From NCBI GenBank assembly GCA_902479075.1, contig CABSNK010000012.1, positions 1 through 64,000 on the forward strand: a DNA stretch of 64,000 nucleotides, read 5' to 3'. Shown piece by piece: positions 9,169-19,000 of this stretch. Below the pieces are notes generated by a model, which did no database searches, was not told where the DNA came from, and worked only from the letters and a program-made list of their open reading frames with translations. The first letter of the stretch is position 1. Every line of letters begins with the position of its first letter. Origin of the DNA: an uncultured Collinsella sp. Lineage in GTDB: Bacteria; Actinomycetota; Coriobacteriia; Coriobacteriales; Coriobacteriaceae. The position numbers were made by a program, and so were the translations under genes.

Positions 9169-10036
9169 GGATTTGCTCCTTGCCCGCCCGTCGTCGCTCC
9201 TGTCTTGTAATTGCCCACAATACGGTCAATCGTGCCATCTCGGTCCATGGCAAACAATGCGGTATTGAGATCCTTTACGATCGGTCCTTCATAGCCGTCA
9301 TCAAACGCGACGCCCAGATCAACCGTCATAACGTTGTCAGCGAACACGCGGTAAAGGCCGGGATACCGGGCGACAAGTCGGTCAAGCGGCTGAACGTCCG
9401 CCATCCAACAGTCGACATACCCTTTGGCGAGGGCGGCTTTGCAGAGTTCGGCAGAACCATACGATTTGATTTGCACGTTCGGCGAGATTTCCAGATCCCC
9501 TGCGAGCAATCGGCGTTCACTCACCGAGCCCGCAATTACCGCGATGGTCTTGCTTCCATCGAGATGCGCCAAGGACTTGATGCCACTCGTTTTCTTGGCG
9601 GCAACCGAGACCGTCACGGTTAGATACGGCTCGGTCCAGTAATACTTATCCTCGCGATAACAGGGAGAATAATCACACCACAGGCAATCGATATCACCGT
9701 TTTCGAGCAGCCGGTCGCGATCGTTCCAGTCAATATCGACAAACTGTGGCTGAGCCCCGCACGCTCACACGCCTCGCGGGCGATGTCGATATCGATACCG
9801 GCGTAATCGCCCGTGGTATCGACATACACATAGGGGTCGTTATCCGTAACGCCGATTTTGAGTACCGGGAGATCTTTGTCGGCTTCATTCGAGGAGGAAG
9901 AACTGCTTCGAACGGTATACGTCAGGGCGGCCACACAGGCGGCAACAAGGAGCATGAGCGCAAACGAGACGATGGCGGCTCGCTTGATACGTCCGGGCAC
10001 AAGCCTCCCTTCATCGAAACAGCAGTCGGATTTCAT
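9165..10036 (-). pseudogene. frameshifted membrane-anchored substrate-binding protein (SBP_bac_3)
   Basis: Two frames together encode one family-3 solute-binding protein of about 290 aa. The first half has an N-terminal membrane anchor, a Ser-rich linker, then KIGVTDNDPYVYVD and GIDIDIAREACERAGL. After that the reading continues in another frame as QFVDIDWNDRDRLLENGDID, YYWTEPYLTV and so on to the stop at 9165. The break is near 9748-9757, in a run of Gs on the minus strand, and fits loss of one base in a CT-CAG context. It could be a real mutation or a sequencing error. The start is uncertain: ATG at 10036 or GTG near 10000, the latter after AAGGGAGG. The stop overlaps the diguanylate cyclase start. 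Confidence 0.8.
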
Positions 10037-10061
10037 TGTATACCCGGGGCTGATGCGGCGA

Positions 10062-10096
10062 TAAAAAAGCGCCTCACCCAAGATGGGCAAGGCGCC
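10062..10096 (-). terminator. terminator of purB
   Basis: On the minus strand, GGCGCCTTGCCCA pairs with TGGGTGAGGCGC and a run of six T follows. It lies 43 nt after the purB stop. Confidence 0.85.
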
Positions 10097-10138
10097 AAAG
10101 GTTGGAATGCATCCGCAAACGGCCGAATTAGGTTAACC

Positions 10139-11485
10139 CTACTCGAAGCTCACCTGCTCCAGGCGATCGAAGACCGTGTCGATGCGGGTGAGGAAGTCCC
10201 ACGGATCAAAGATCTCGTCGAGCTTCTCCTGGCTGACGGTGCAGCGCGGATCGGCCTCGAGACGCTCCTTAAAGGTGGGACCGGAGACACAATCCTGCAC
10301 TTCGTGCCAGGTGGCCATGGCGTTTTCCTGCACGATAGCGTAGGCGTCCTCGCGGGTGATGCCAGTGTCGACGAGGGCCAACAGCACCTTGGAGGAGAAG
10401 ATAAGGCCGCGGGTCTTGTTGAGGTTGGCCATCATGCGAGCCGGATACAGCCGCAAGCCGTCGATAACGCGGATGAGGCACTGGAACATGTGGTCAAGCG
10501 CGATGAAACTATCGGCCTGGGCGACACGCTCGGCAGAGGAGTGAGAAATATCGCGCTCGTGCCACAGGGCGACGTTGTCGAAGGCGACCTGGGCGTTGGA
10601 CTTCACGACGCGCGACAGGCCGCAGACCTTCTCCATGGTGATCGGGTTGCGCTTGTGCGGCATGGCGGAGCTGCCCTTTTGACCCTTGCGGAACGGCTCC
10701 TCGGCCTCGAGTGTATCGGTCTTCTGCAGATTGCGAACCTCGGTAGCGATGCGCTCGCAGGTGGCTGCCGTGGTGGCAAGGACGCCGGCGAGGTAGGCGT
10801 GATGGTCGCGGCTGATGACCTGCGTGGACAGCGGGTCGTGAACCAGACCCAGGTGCTCGCAGACGTACTCCTCGACGAACGGCTCGATGGAGCTGTAGGT
10901 GCCGACAGCACCCGAAATGGCACCGAAGGCAACGTTCTTGCGGGCATCCTCGAGACGGTCCAGATCGCGCTTGAGCTCCCAGGCCCAAGAGCCAAACTTC
11001 ATACCGAAGGTCATCGGCTCGGCGTGGATGCCATGAGTACGGCCGGCACAGAGTGTGTTGCGCTCCTCGAAGGCACGACGCTTGCAGATCTCGCCGAGCT
11101 TCTTGACGTCCTCGATGATCAGGTCACAGGCCTGGGTGAGCTGGTAGCACAGAGCCGTATCGCCCAGGTCGGAACTGGTCATGCCGTAGTGGACCCAGCG
11201 GCTGGGCTTGGGGTCGCCCTCGGGAACATCGGCGTCGATGTACTCCTTCATGTTGGTCAGGAAAGCAATAACGTCGTGGCGCGTGACTTCCTCGATCTCA
11301 TCGACCTTTGCCTTCTCAAAGTTAGCGTGATCGCGGATCCACTGGGCTTCGTCTTTAGAAATACCGATCTTGCCGAGCTCCGCCTGGGCCTCGCAGGCCA
11401 GGACCTCGATCTCCTGCCAAATGGCGTACTTGTTCTCGAGGGAGAAGATGTGTCCCATCTCCGGGCGAGTATAGCGATCGATCAT
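10139..11485 (-). CDS. purB: adenylosuccinate lyase
   Basis: Catalyses two steps of purine synthesis: SAICAR to AICAR plus fumarate, and adenylosuccinate to AMP plus fumarate. Fumarase/aspartase-superfamily motifs are present: VHYGMTSSDLGDTA, GRTHGIHAEP with the catalytic His, and the signature GSSAMPHKRNPI. About 448 aa, normal for the family. The start at 11485 follows AAGGAG by 5 nt; the longer frame to 11551 adds 22 residues with no ribosome site. The gene stands alone between the SBP/GGDEF pair and a repeat region next to tRNA-Gly. Confidence 0.96.
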   Translation of the reverse strand: MIDRYTRPEMGHIFSLENKYAIWQEIEVLACEAQAELGKIGISKDEAQWIRDHANFEKAKVDEIEEVTRHDVIAFLTNMKEYIDADVPEGDPKPSRWVHYGMTSSDLGDTALCYQLTQACDLIIEDVKKLGEICKRRAFEERNTLCAGRTHGIHAEPMTFGMKFGSWAWELKRDLDRLEDARKNVAFGAISGAVGTYSSIEPFVEEYVCEHLGLVHDPLSTQVISRDHHAYLAGVLATTAATCERIATEVRNLQKTDTLEAEEPFRKGQKGSSAMPHKRNPITMEKVCGLSRVVKSNAQVAFDNVALWHERDISHSSAERVAQADSFIALDHMFQCLIRVIDGLRLYPARMMANLNKTRGLIFSSKVLLALVDTGITREDAYAIVQENAMATWHEVQDCVSGPTFKERLEADPRCTVSQEKLDEIFDPWDFLTRIDTVFDRLEQVSFE

Positions 11486-11600
11486 AGCGGCTCCTTTTTG
11501 GCTATTGGCACGTTGGTCGTAACTTAACCATTGTACCGTGCGTAGGTGCAAGTATGGGCAGCAGGCATTAACCTAACATTTTGCCGCAAGAGCGGCCATG

Positions 11601-11852
11601 GGGACGTCCGCGTATTTGCTTCGCAAATCCGCACCGGCTGCGGTCGCCTGCCGGATTCGCGGAGACGGTGGGGAAAACTTTGTTGAATTGGCCGTCCCCG
11701 CGTCTCTCGTGCCCGGTGGAGCGGGCAACGGGACGTCCGCGTATTTACTTCGCAAATACGCACCGGCTTTAGGCGCCTGCCGGCGCCTTCGCCTGCTCGC
11801 TACAAACGCTTCGCGTTTGCTTTACGCTCACACCCTGGCGGGTTCGAGTCCC
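11601..11852. repeat. repeat region downstream of tRNA-Gly
   Basis: This stretch holds no gene. It has a 39-bp direct repeat (11601-11639 and 11730-11768, about 37 identical), each copy with a short hairpin (TTTGCTTCGCAAA type). Bases 11717-11734 are an exact 18-bp copy of the tRNA-Gly 3' end (11909-11926). An inverted copy of its T-arm (CGGGTTCGAGTCCCG) lies near 11838-11852, after a hairpin around 11803-11818. The arrangement parallels the element beside tRNA-Lys. Confidence 0.7.
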
Positions 11853-11867
11853 GGCACTTTATTGAAA

Positions 11868-11898
11868 AAAGCACGGCACCGTAATGGTGCCGTGCTTG
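11868..11898 (-). terminator. terminator of tRNA-Gly
   Basis: A perfect 12-bp stem (AAGCACGGCACC / GGTGCCGTGCTT) with a 5-nt loop; on the minus strand it is followed by a T run. It lies directly after the tRNA-Gly 3' end. Confidence 0.9.
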
Positions 11899-11908
11899 TG
11901 CTTTTAAC

Positions 11909-11983
11909 TGGAGCGGGCAACGGGACTCGAACCCGCGAGTGTCAGCTTGGGAAGCTGATGCCTTACCACTTGGCGATGCCCGC
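11909..11983 (-). tRNA. tRNA-Gly (anticodon CCC)
   Basis: Minus-strand cloverleaf beginning GCGGGCATCGCCAAGTGG. The anticodon loop is TTCCCAA between TCAGC and GCTGA, the T-arm is CGGGTTCGAGTCCCG, the acceptor is TGCCCGC, the discriminator is T and CCA is encoded. Confidence 0.95.
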
Positions 11984-12174
11984 ATATGTGGGGGATAGTA
12001 TAACGCGGTTGTCTTGTTCGATACAAGGGTGACGATACTTGTTTTAGCTATGGAGAATCCTCCTAAAAATAGGCCAATTGTGTAGATGAGGACCTGTAGG
12101 CTCTTTTATTTACCATTGTCTACCTGCAGATTTATTCCATTGTCTTTCGTAGGCGCCATTTGTCAGATATCGGG

Positions 12175-12212
12175 CAAGCTTTTGGTCAGGCTCCGGTACT
12201 TACCCGCATGAA
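12175..12212 (+). promoter_or_regulatory. bipartite motif shared with the rpsF leader
   Basis: CAAGCTTTTGGTCAG, then 16 unrelated bases, then GCATGAA. The same two blocks with the same 16-base spacing occur at 50083-50120 upstream of rpsF. Here it lies 69 nt before the adhesin start, within the otherwise featureless gap 11984-12280. It may be a promoter for a particular sigma factor (blocks as -35 and -10), an operator, or part of a structured leader; the sequence alone does not decide. Confidence 0.5.
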
Positions 12213-12280
12213 CCTCGGGGGTAGCCTCATCCCAAGCGCCGCGGCCTCCCCGTGCGGCGCACGAGGGATAAGGAGCAGCC

Positions 12281-15200
12281 ATGTCCAACGCACCCACGCA
12301 CTCTGTCCACAGCGCAATCACAGCAGGATCGCTGCTCCTAGTCCTCTTTTTACTTTTAGGCTGCATGACACCGGATGCCGCGCTCGCCGTCGACGGTTAT
12401 GAATCGCTCGGATTCCGCACTATCAGCAATGAATGCGGTCCTTTTGAAGTTGGCAAATACGAGGCACAGGATTCTTCGATTGCCTACTGCATGAACCAGG
12501 AGCGCTTTGGCCCTAGCACACCGGGCGGACCCTGGCTCACCTACAATCAGGGCTGGGTATGGCTCGAAGACGAATTCGCGGCCATCATCTGTCATGGCTA
12601 CCCCACCGCCACATCCTTTGGCGGGCATAACCTATCCCCCGATCGAGCACGTGCCGCAACCCAACTTGCCGTCTGGATGCTCAACGGCACCACCCATACC
12701 GACGGATCATTCTCATATACAACCGCCCGGGGCGTCACAGAGAGGGGAAATTTTTCCGGCGACAATGAGGTCGTTGCCGCAGCGCGCTGGCTCCACGACG
12801 GCGCCAAGTCGGGAAGCATTAAAGCCGCACCGCATCGCGCGCGGCGCTATTTGGGAGCTGTGTCGGGCGGCAGTAAACGTCAAGACATGCTCTACGTGCT
12901 CCCGGCCGTCTCCGTATCCTTCCAAAAACAGTCAGCCAACGCCGCCATCACGAGCGAAAACGATACCTACAGGCTCGACGGAGCGAGGTTCGACATCTAT
13001 GAGAGCGTCGGCGACAAGCGTGTCGGCAGCATCCAGATGGACAGCAGCGGTCGCGCGCAGGCGACACTTTTGCCCAACGCGGCATATTACCTGGTCGAAA
13101 CCAAAGCTCCGGCGGGTTATATCCCCAGGAGTGACCACATCGCCTTTTCCACCGGCAATGACGGCGGGAATGTCGTCATCGATGAGCAGCCCGGTACCAT
13201 TACCCTGCGCATCGCAAAGGTCGATGCCGCGACAGGGGCAGGCCCTCAAGTCAGCGCGTCACTTGCCGGCGCTGAGTTCACCTGCGTCTCACAGTCTACC
13301 CCGGGCTGGACGCACACCCTCACGACGGATGAGGACGGCCGGGCAACACTTACCGACATCCCCCTGGGCACCTTTAGCATCTATGAGTCGAGAGCTCCCG
13401 AGGGTTATCTGCCCTCCAATGAAACCTGGAGCTATACCATCGGTGCCGACCAGCTCGGAGACGCGGGCGTCGTTGAACTCGAGCGTCGCATCCCCAACAT
13501 CCCCATCGCTTTTGACCTCGAGATTTCAAAGTTCAAGGACTGCGGTAATAGTGACGAATCTGGTGTAGAGCAGCCGGCGGAAGGCGTGGTCTTTGAAGTG
13601 GCAAGCAACACTTCGCAGCAGGTTGTTGGAACGCTGACCACCAATATCTACGGCTTCGCATCGACCAAAGACCAGGCCGGAGCATGGTTTGGCGCAGGAG
13701 AGCGCCCCGATGGCGTCAGCGGAACCATACCGTATGACCGTGCCGGCTACACCATTCGTGAGGTTGTCGACACTGTGCCCGACGGCTTTAAGCAGGCAGG
13801 GGAATGGACTATCACAGCAGAGCAGATCACGGACGGCGCAGAGCTTCAGTACATCGTAGACAACCACGCCCTGTCGACACATCTTCAAATCGTGAAGCGC
13901 GATGCTCAGACCGGCAACGCCGTACCACGCGCTGGGTTCACCTTTCAGCTGCTCAACGGCGACCGTGAGCCCATCTCGCAAACATCCTGGCATCCCGCCC
14001 ATACCGTTATGAATACCTTTACGACCGATGAAACCGGCACCGTCACCCTACCCGAATCGCTTAACCCGGGCACGTATTACATACGAGAGACTTCCGCCAA
14101 GGAACCGTATCTTGTTGGTGAAGATCTGGAGATAACGATTCCCGCCGACATGAACTTAACGCCCGTCGCGATCGCCTCGTTTTACGACGACGCGGCAACA
14201 GGAAGCATCGAGATCGTCAAGAACGATGCCGTAGGTGGGCGCGCCCTTGCCGGTGCTGTTTTTGATATCCGTGCCGCGGGCGATATCGTGCGCCCCGACG
14301 GCAGCATTGCTGCCCTGGACGGCGAAACCGTCACATCCATCACGACCGACGAGCGGGGATTTGCGTGCGCGACTCATCTTTCACTGGGGTGCGGAACCGC
14401 CACCTATGAGGTAATCGAGGTGCAGGCACCCGAAGGTTACCTGCTCGACCAAAGCGTCCACACCGTCGAGCTGTCGTATGCCGGTCAGGAAACACCCGTG
14501 ATCAATGCGCACCTCGATGTTTCTAACGACTACACCAAAATCGACATCTCCAAAGTAGATTTGACCGGCAAACAAGAAGTGGAAGGCGCCCGGCTCTCCC
14601 TCCACGGTGCCGACGGAACCGAAATTGACGCTTGGACCTCCTCTGACAAACCGCATCGCATCGAGCATCTTTTGCCCGGCACCTACACCCTGTGCGAAGT
14701 GATGCCCCCGCGCACTTACGACCTTGCCGAAGACATGACGTTTGAAATTAAGGCCACAGGAGAAGTGCAGACGGTAACCATGAAGGACGCACCCATCGAG
14801 ATCGAGGGCAAAGTCGACAAGCGGCAAGAGATCGCCCGCCCTATCGGTAAGGGTCTCGTCGCCAACGGCGATGGCAAAAACCGAGCCGCGGCACAATCCG
14901 ATGCGGACGGCTCCTTCTCTTATACGCTCGATGCTAAAAATGAGTCGAATACCTGGGTTGATGAATTCACCATCACTGACGATCTCGAATGCGCCAAGGA
15001 AGGCACTGCCAAACTCATCGCCATCGAAACCCCTGTCGCGACCGGGGACATCGACGGTCTTTGCAACGTGTGGTATCGAACGTCTCCAGTGGGAAGTATC
15101 GATACGGGCGAACAGGCCAATGCAACGCTCAGCGACGGGCATGACAACCCCTGGCTCGAAACGGACGAGGTCAAAAAGCTCCTAGGTGACGATTTGCGCA

Positions 15201-15712
15201 TGGTCGATTACGGCGATTGGCATCTTTGGAAAGACGATATCCCAACAACGGAGTCGGTCACCCTCGAGGCAAAAGAGCTCGCTCTTTTGGACGATACCGC
15301 CGTCACGGGCATTCGTCTTGAGTACGGGGCCGTATCGGCCGACTTCACGACAAGAGGCGCTGCAGAATCTTGGGCCCGCGAGGACCTCAAAGACGAGCAT
15401 GACGACCTTGATGATGTGAGCGCCGTCCTTGACTCGGATATTCACGGTGCCGTCATCCATATGCAGGCCGCATCGTCTTACACGCCTCAGACCGCACTCG
15501 CCAACAGCGCTCGCGTTGACCTCTGTCGCAATGGCGGCGGTAGCAACCTTGAATCACATGACGAGGATCGCGTCATCCAGCGATGCGTCATGCCGCAAGA
15601 TTTACCGGCAACGGGCTCCCTTCCCATTGCCGCCTGCCTCACCGCCTTCGTGACCTCCGGCGCCGCGACAATCTGGTTTGCCCATCTAAAGCTGGCGTCA
15701 AAACGTCGCTGA
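12281..15712 (+). CDS. LPXTG-anchored thioester and Cna-B/SpaA-repeat adhesin
   Basis: A 1143-aa surface protein. A signal peptide (about residues 10-36) is followed by a thioester domain: Cys70 in AYCMNQ and Gln128 in TQLAVWML are the expected bond-forming pair, which lets such adhesins attach covalently to host amines. Then come about six Cna-B/SpaA-like modules, each near its end with the E-containing motif (LVETKAPAGY, IYESRAPEGY, IRETSAKEPY, VIEVQAPEGY) linked to internal isopeptide bonds. A different domain spans about 850-1080. The C-terminus is a sortase signal: LPATG at 1108-1112, a hydrophobic stretch, then KRR. AAGGAG lies 5 nt before the ATG. No sortase gene is in the window, so a housekeeping sortase elsewhere is assumed. 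Confidence 0.92.
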   Translation: MSNAPTHSVHSAITAGSLLLVLFLLLGCMTPDAALAVDGYESLGFRTISNECGPFEVGKYEAQDSSIAYCMNQERFGPSTPGGPWLTYNQGWVWLEDEFAAIICHGYPTATSFGGHNLSPDRARAATQLAVWMLNGTTHTDGSFSYTTARGVTERGNFSGDNEVVAAARWLHDGAKSGSIKAAPHRARRYLGAVSGGSKRQDMLYVLPAVSVSFQKQSANAAITSENDTYRLDGARFDIYESVGDKRVGSIQMDSSGRAQATLLPNAAYYLVETKAPAGYIPRSDHIAFSTGNDGGNVVIDEQPGTITLRIAKVDAATGAGPQVSASLAGAEFTCVSQSTPGWTHTLTTDEDGRATLTDIPLGTFSIYESRAPEGYLPSNETWSYTIGADQLGDAGVVELERRIPNIPIAFDLEISKFKDCGNSDESGVEQPAEGVVFEVASNTSQQVVGTLTTNIYGFASTKDQAGAWFGAGERPDGVSGTIPYDRAGYTIREVVDTVPDGFKQAGEWTITAEQITDGAELQYIVDNHALSTHLQIVKRDAQTGNAVPRAGFTFQLLNGDREPISQTSWHPAHTVMNTFTTDETGTVTLPESLNPGTYYIRETSAKEPYLVGEDLEITIPADMNLTPVAIASFYDDAATGSIEIVKNDAVGGRALAGAVFDIRAAGDIVRPDGSIAALDGETVTSITTDERGFACATHLSLGCGTATYEVIEVQAPEGYLLDQSVHTVELSYAGQETPVINAHLDVSNDYTKIDISKVDLTGKQEVEGARLSLHGADGTEIDAWTSSDKPHRIEHLLPGTYTLCEVMPPRTYDLAEDMTFEIKATGEVQTVTMKDAPIEIEGKVDKRQEIARPIGKGLVANGDGKNRAAAQSDADGSFSYTLDAKNESNTWVDEFTITDDLECAKEGTAKLIAIETPVATGDIDGLCNVWYRTSPVGSIDTGEQANATLSDGHDNPWLETDEVKKLLGDDLRMVDYGDWHLWKDDIPTTESVTLEAKELALLDDTAVTGIRLEYGAVSADFTTRGAAESWAREDLKDEHDDLDDVSAVLDSDIHGAVIHMQAASSYTPQTALANSARVDLCRNGGGSNLESHDEDRVIQRCVMPQDLPATGSLPIAACLTAFVTSGAATIWFAHLKLASKRR

Positions 15713-15721
15713 CGCAATAAA

Positions 15722-15756
15722 AAAAGAGGCGAGCCCGTCTCCCGGCTCGCCTCTTA
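15722..15756. terminator. terminator between adhesin gene and convergent membrane protein gene
   Basis: A 12-bp stem (AAGAGGCGAGCC / GGCTCGCCTCTT) with an A run before it and a T-containing tail after it. It can serve the adhesin gene and the convergent minus-strand unit. Confidence 0.85.
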
Positions 15757-15775
15757 TTCGTTCGTGGCGAAATGG

Positions 15776-15994
15776 CTATTCCCCAGATGCAGACCCACCG
15801 TCGATGAGCGCTTGTTCGGACTCGGAGATGCCATCGGCTCCCAAACTCTGCTCGTGCTCCACTTCTTCGCTAATCGTGGACTCAGGCGTTGAGCCTTTAA
15901 CACCCACGATATACGCGGCCCCGAAACCAAGGGCAATGGCGATCAGGACCAAGATAAGATAGACGGGCCAGTGGCGCTTGATGTACGAAAACAC
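15776..15994 (-). CDS. small single-TM protein
   Basis: A 72-aa protein with a basic N-terminus, one membrane helix (about residues 10-31) and an acidic outward or cytosolic tail. The GTG start has GGAG 6 nt upstream. It lies 21 nt downstream of the M28-like gene on the same strand and is probably co-transcribed with it. No family recognised. Confidence 0.7.
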   Translation of the reverse strand: MFSYIKRHWPVYLILVLIAIALGFGAAYIVGVKGSTPESTISEEVEHEQSLGADGISESEQALIDGGSASGE

Positions 15995-16015
15995 GCAGAC
16001 TCCTTATAGGTCAAC

Positions 16016-19000
16016 CTACGAACGACGAATGACCTCGGTCACGACCTCGGACACCGTAGCGATATTTGTCGGATTGACGTTGTACGGCAGATCGTCCTCA
16101 GTGTGAGCGCATGCCAAACGCGGGCCGTCGACGCCGGCAATGGTAAGGGCGCGTCGGCTTGCCTCGAGAGCAGCATAGGCATCGGTCTTGGCATAGGGCA
16201 TCTCAAATGCACCGCAATCGACATGGAACGCCTTGCAGACCTTGCTGACCAGGTTCATGATACGGCGGTCGCCCTTAAGCAGCTGTTGCTCGCCCTCGAC
16301 CGTCACGACCGAAATCCTGCCGGCACCAATGGACTCGAGGTTGATAAAGAACACGCCACGAAGCTTATCGCGATGAGAGGCCAGGAAAGCCTTCATGCCG
16401 GCGCCATCGCAATCGGAGGCACCCGTCGCAACAAACCAAATATCATGGCCGAGCAACTCATCATCACCCATAGAGGCAACTGCCGCGAGCATATCCTCAT
16501 TCGATGCACCATCGGAAGACGTAGCGCCGCCCTTCCAACCGTCGTCATCGTCTTCGAAGTTATCCCACGAACCGATGCCGCGGCCAGACTTCTTGGCATC
16601 GTAGTCATCATCGACACCAAGCCAGTCGCTCATGCTGTCCTGGTCGCTCTTTTTCTTGCGCCCAAACAGGCCGCCGATACCGCGCTTTTGGGGCTTCGGG
16701 GTCGTCACGGGAGCCGAGATAGTCTCGAGCGGCTGCACATCTGGTGCAACGGGCATAGAGGGCGCCACCGGCGCCGATGAGGGCTCCGAGCCCTGTGCCG
16801 TAACAAAGGGATCGTCGGTCTGCGCCGAAGGATCGGGCAGGTCAAACAGCGACGTACGAGACGCGACGTTGGCCTGCTGCATCGAGGGCAGCGACGGGTC
16901 GGGGACGGAGGCCAGCGGCGACGGTGAGGGCGTGGAGGCCGGATCGGGGATATTCATCTGCGGGCGCGACGGCACACGAGACGAAATCTGAGCCATGAGG
17001 GAGTCTACTGTCTCGTCCTGCGTGGGGGCGGCGTTGGCTACCGTGGCGCCGGGATCGCTCGACGTGGGCATGGTAAAGATCTGCGTAGAGTAGGGCCTGG
17101 ATTCATCAGCCTTGGGAGCTTCATCGACCGTAGAGGAATTCGGCTCCACAACAGGCACCTCGACCTGTTCGGGCACATTGTCCTCAATAGAATCAGCCAC
17201 ATCGTCAACCGCGTCTTCGGTAGCGGTAGCTGCGTCCGCAGCTTCATCGGAGACGGAAATGGGCTCGGCGATCGCAGTGCCCTGCTTCTCGAACGTCATC
17301 GTGGCATCGAAGGACACGGTGTTATCGACCGGCTTCTGCGCATCAAAGGACGTCGTCGCCTCCGCGTCGTCAGCGGACGTCGGCTGCGAGGCCTCGAAAG
17401 ACGTCGTGGCGTCAGCGGGGTCGGCAGGCGCCGGCTGCTCGGCCTCGTTCTGCTCAAACTCCTGTGCCGCGCGCTCGCGCTCGGCCTCGGCAGCCTGTTG
17501 TTGGGCTATAGCCTCCTGCTCGGCAGCCTCGCGGGCAGCAGCGCGCTTTTCCTCAAAGTCGTCAACGAGCTTCTTACCCTTCGCAAAGGCGCCCTTAAAG
17601 AAGCTGGAGGCGCTGGCGCCAAGCGAGGAGAATGCGGAAGCGATATCGGCATGGGGCGTTGTCGAAGGGAGCTCGGACGAGAAATCGGTATCACTCTCGT
17701 AGGACACGCGCTGCGGATACTCGTCGTAGTCCTCATCAGCGGAATCGCCCTCTGCCTGTTCCGGAGCAGCGGGGGCAAGAATGTCAAGGCCGGCTGCGGG
17801 GTCGAGTGCGGACTCCGCCTCGGGCTCAATATCGGAGGACGGGGCAGACACGAGCTCGGCGTCCGCAGCGGACACATCAGACACGGGCTCTTGAGCCTCG
17901 GAAATGGGCTCGGGCTCAAACGCCGGTTCCTCGCCTTCATCGTAAACAAGCGAGCAGGACTCGGGCAGCATACCGAGCGCGCGGATGGCATCCGAGCCAA
18001 AGCGGATATTGCCGGCTGCATTGCGATAGAGTTTGGGCTCGGGCTCGACCACTACGGGCTCCTCCGCCGGCTCGGCGGCGGGCACCTCCTCGGTGGCCAC
18101 CTCGGTCTGAACGGCCTGGTCCTGAGCCTCGGGCGCGATGGTGCCGATCAGCGTCGCGTCAGCAGAAGCGCCCTCGAAGCCATCGATCTGCTCATCGGGC
18201 GCCTCATCCTGCTCGGGCTCGGCAGCAAACGGCTGTCCGAACTCGTCCTCGGTATAGCTCGGCTCCTCATATTCGATGGTGTTGCCATAATCGTTTTGCT
18301 GCTGCGCCGCAGCGTACTCGGCCGCGGCACGCGCCATTTCCTCGGCCCGGCGCTTTTGCTCGCCAAAATACGTATCGAACGGAATATCGTTGGGAAATTC
18401 ATTTTCCCCCTGATAAGGGGCAACGTTGTCCATAACACCAAGCATGGCGGCAACAGAAGACTTGTTGCACACCGATCCAGACGTATAGGGAAGCACGAAA
18501 CGGTTGGCAATGATATTTGCCGCGTTGGCAAGCGCCACCAGCGAAGCGAGAATCGCTACGATCCACAGCAGGACCTTGAGCGCGCCGGGGAGCGGCAGGA
18601 TGCGCAGAACGGCCACGGCGGCGGGAACGATCGTCGCCACCGGCAGCGACTTTGCGACCAGCGCGCGATAGGGCGCATAGGGCTCGCGCGCGAACAACTC
18701 GGCGCGAGGAGAATCATAGTGGGCCACCACGACCACGGGACGATTGCGCGGAGACGCAAGCGGGCCCGAAGCCTTGTGATAGGCGATGACATTTTGGCTC
18801 ACGCCCGTTTTGCCCAAGCGCGAAATGACAGGACGGCCCATACGCTCGAGCACATACAGCACCGCGCCGGCAATCGCCAGCAAGGTGCCGACCAAGCCGA
18901 CGCCTCCGCCGATACCCATGAGCAAGGCGCCCGCGAAAGCCAAAATACCCGTTACGGCAAACGCCAGCCTGCTGGGTGCAGGAGCATTAAACTCCTGCAC

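Noticed and set aside
11601..11768. Two similar 39-bp blocks considered as a CRISPR
   Set aside because: Only two copies, each with an internal palindrome, and no cas genes; the tRNA-linked repeat explanation fits better.
11984..12280. Possible riboswitch upstream of the adhesin
   Set aside because: Checked by eye for cyclic di-GMP, TPP, cobalamin and SAM signatures; none matched, only the bipartite motif stands out.
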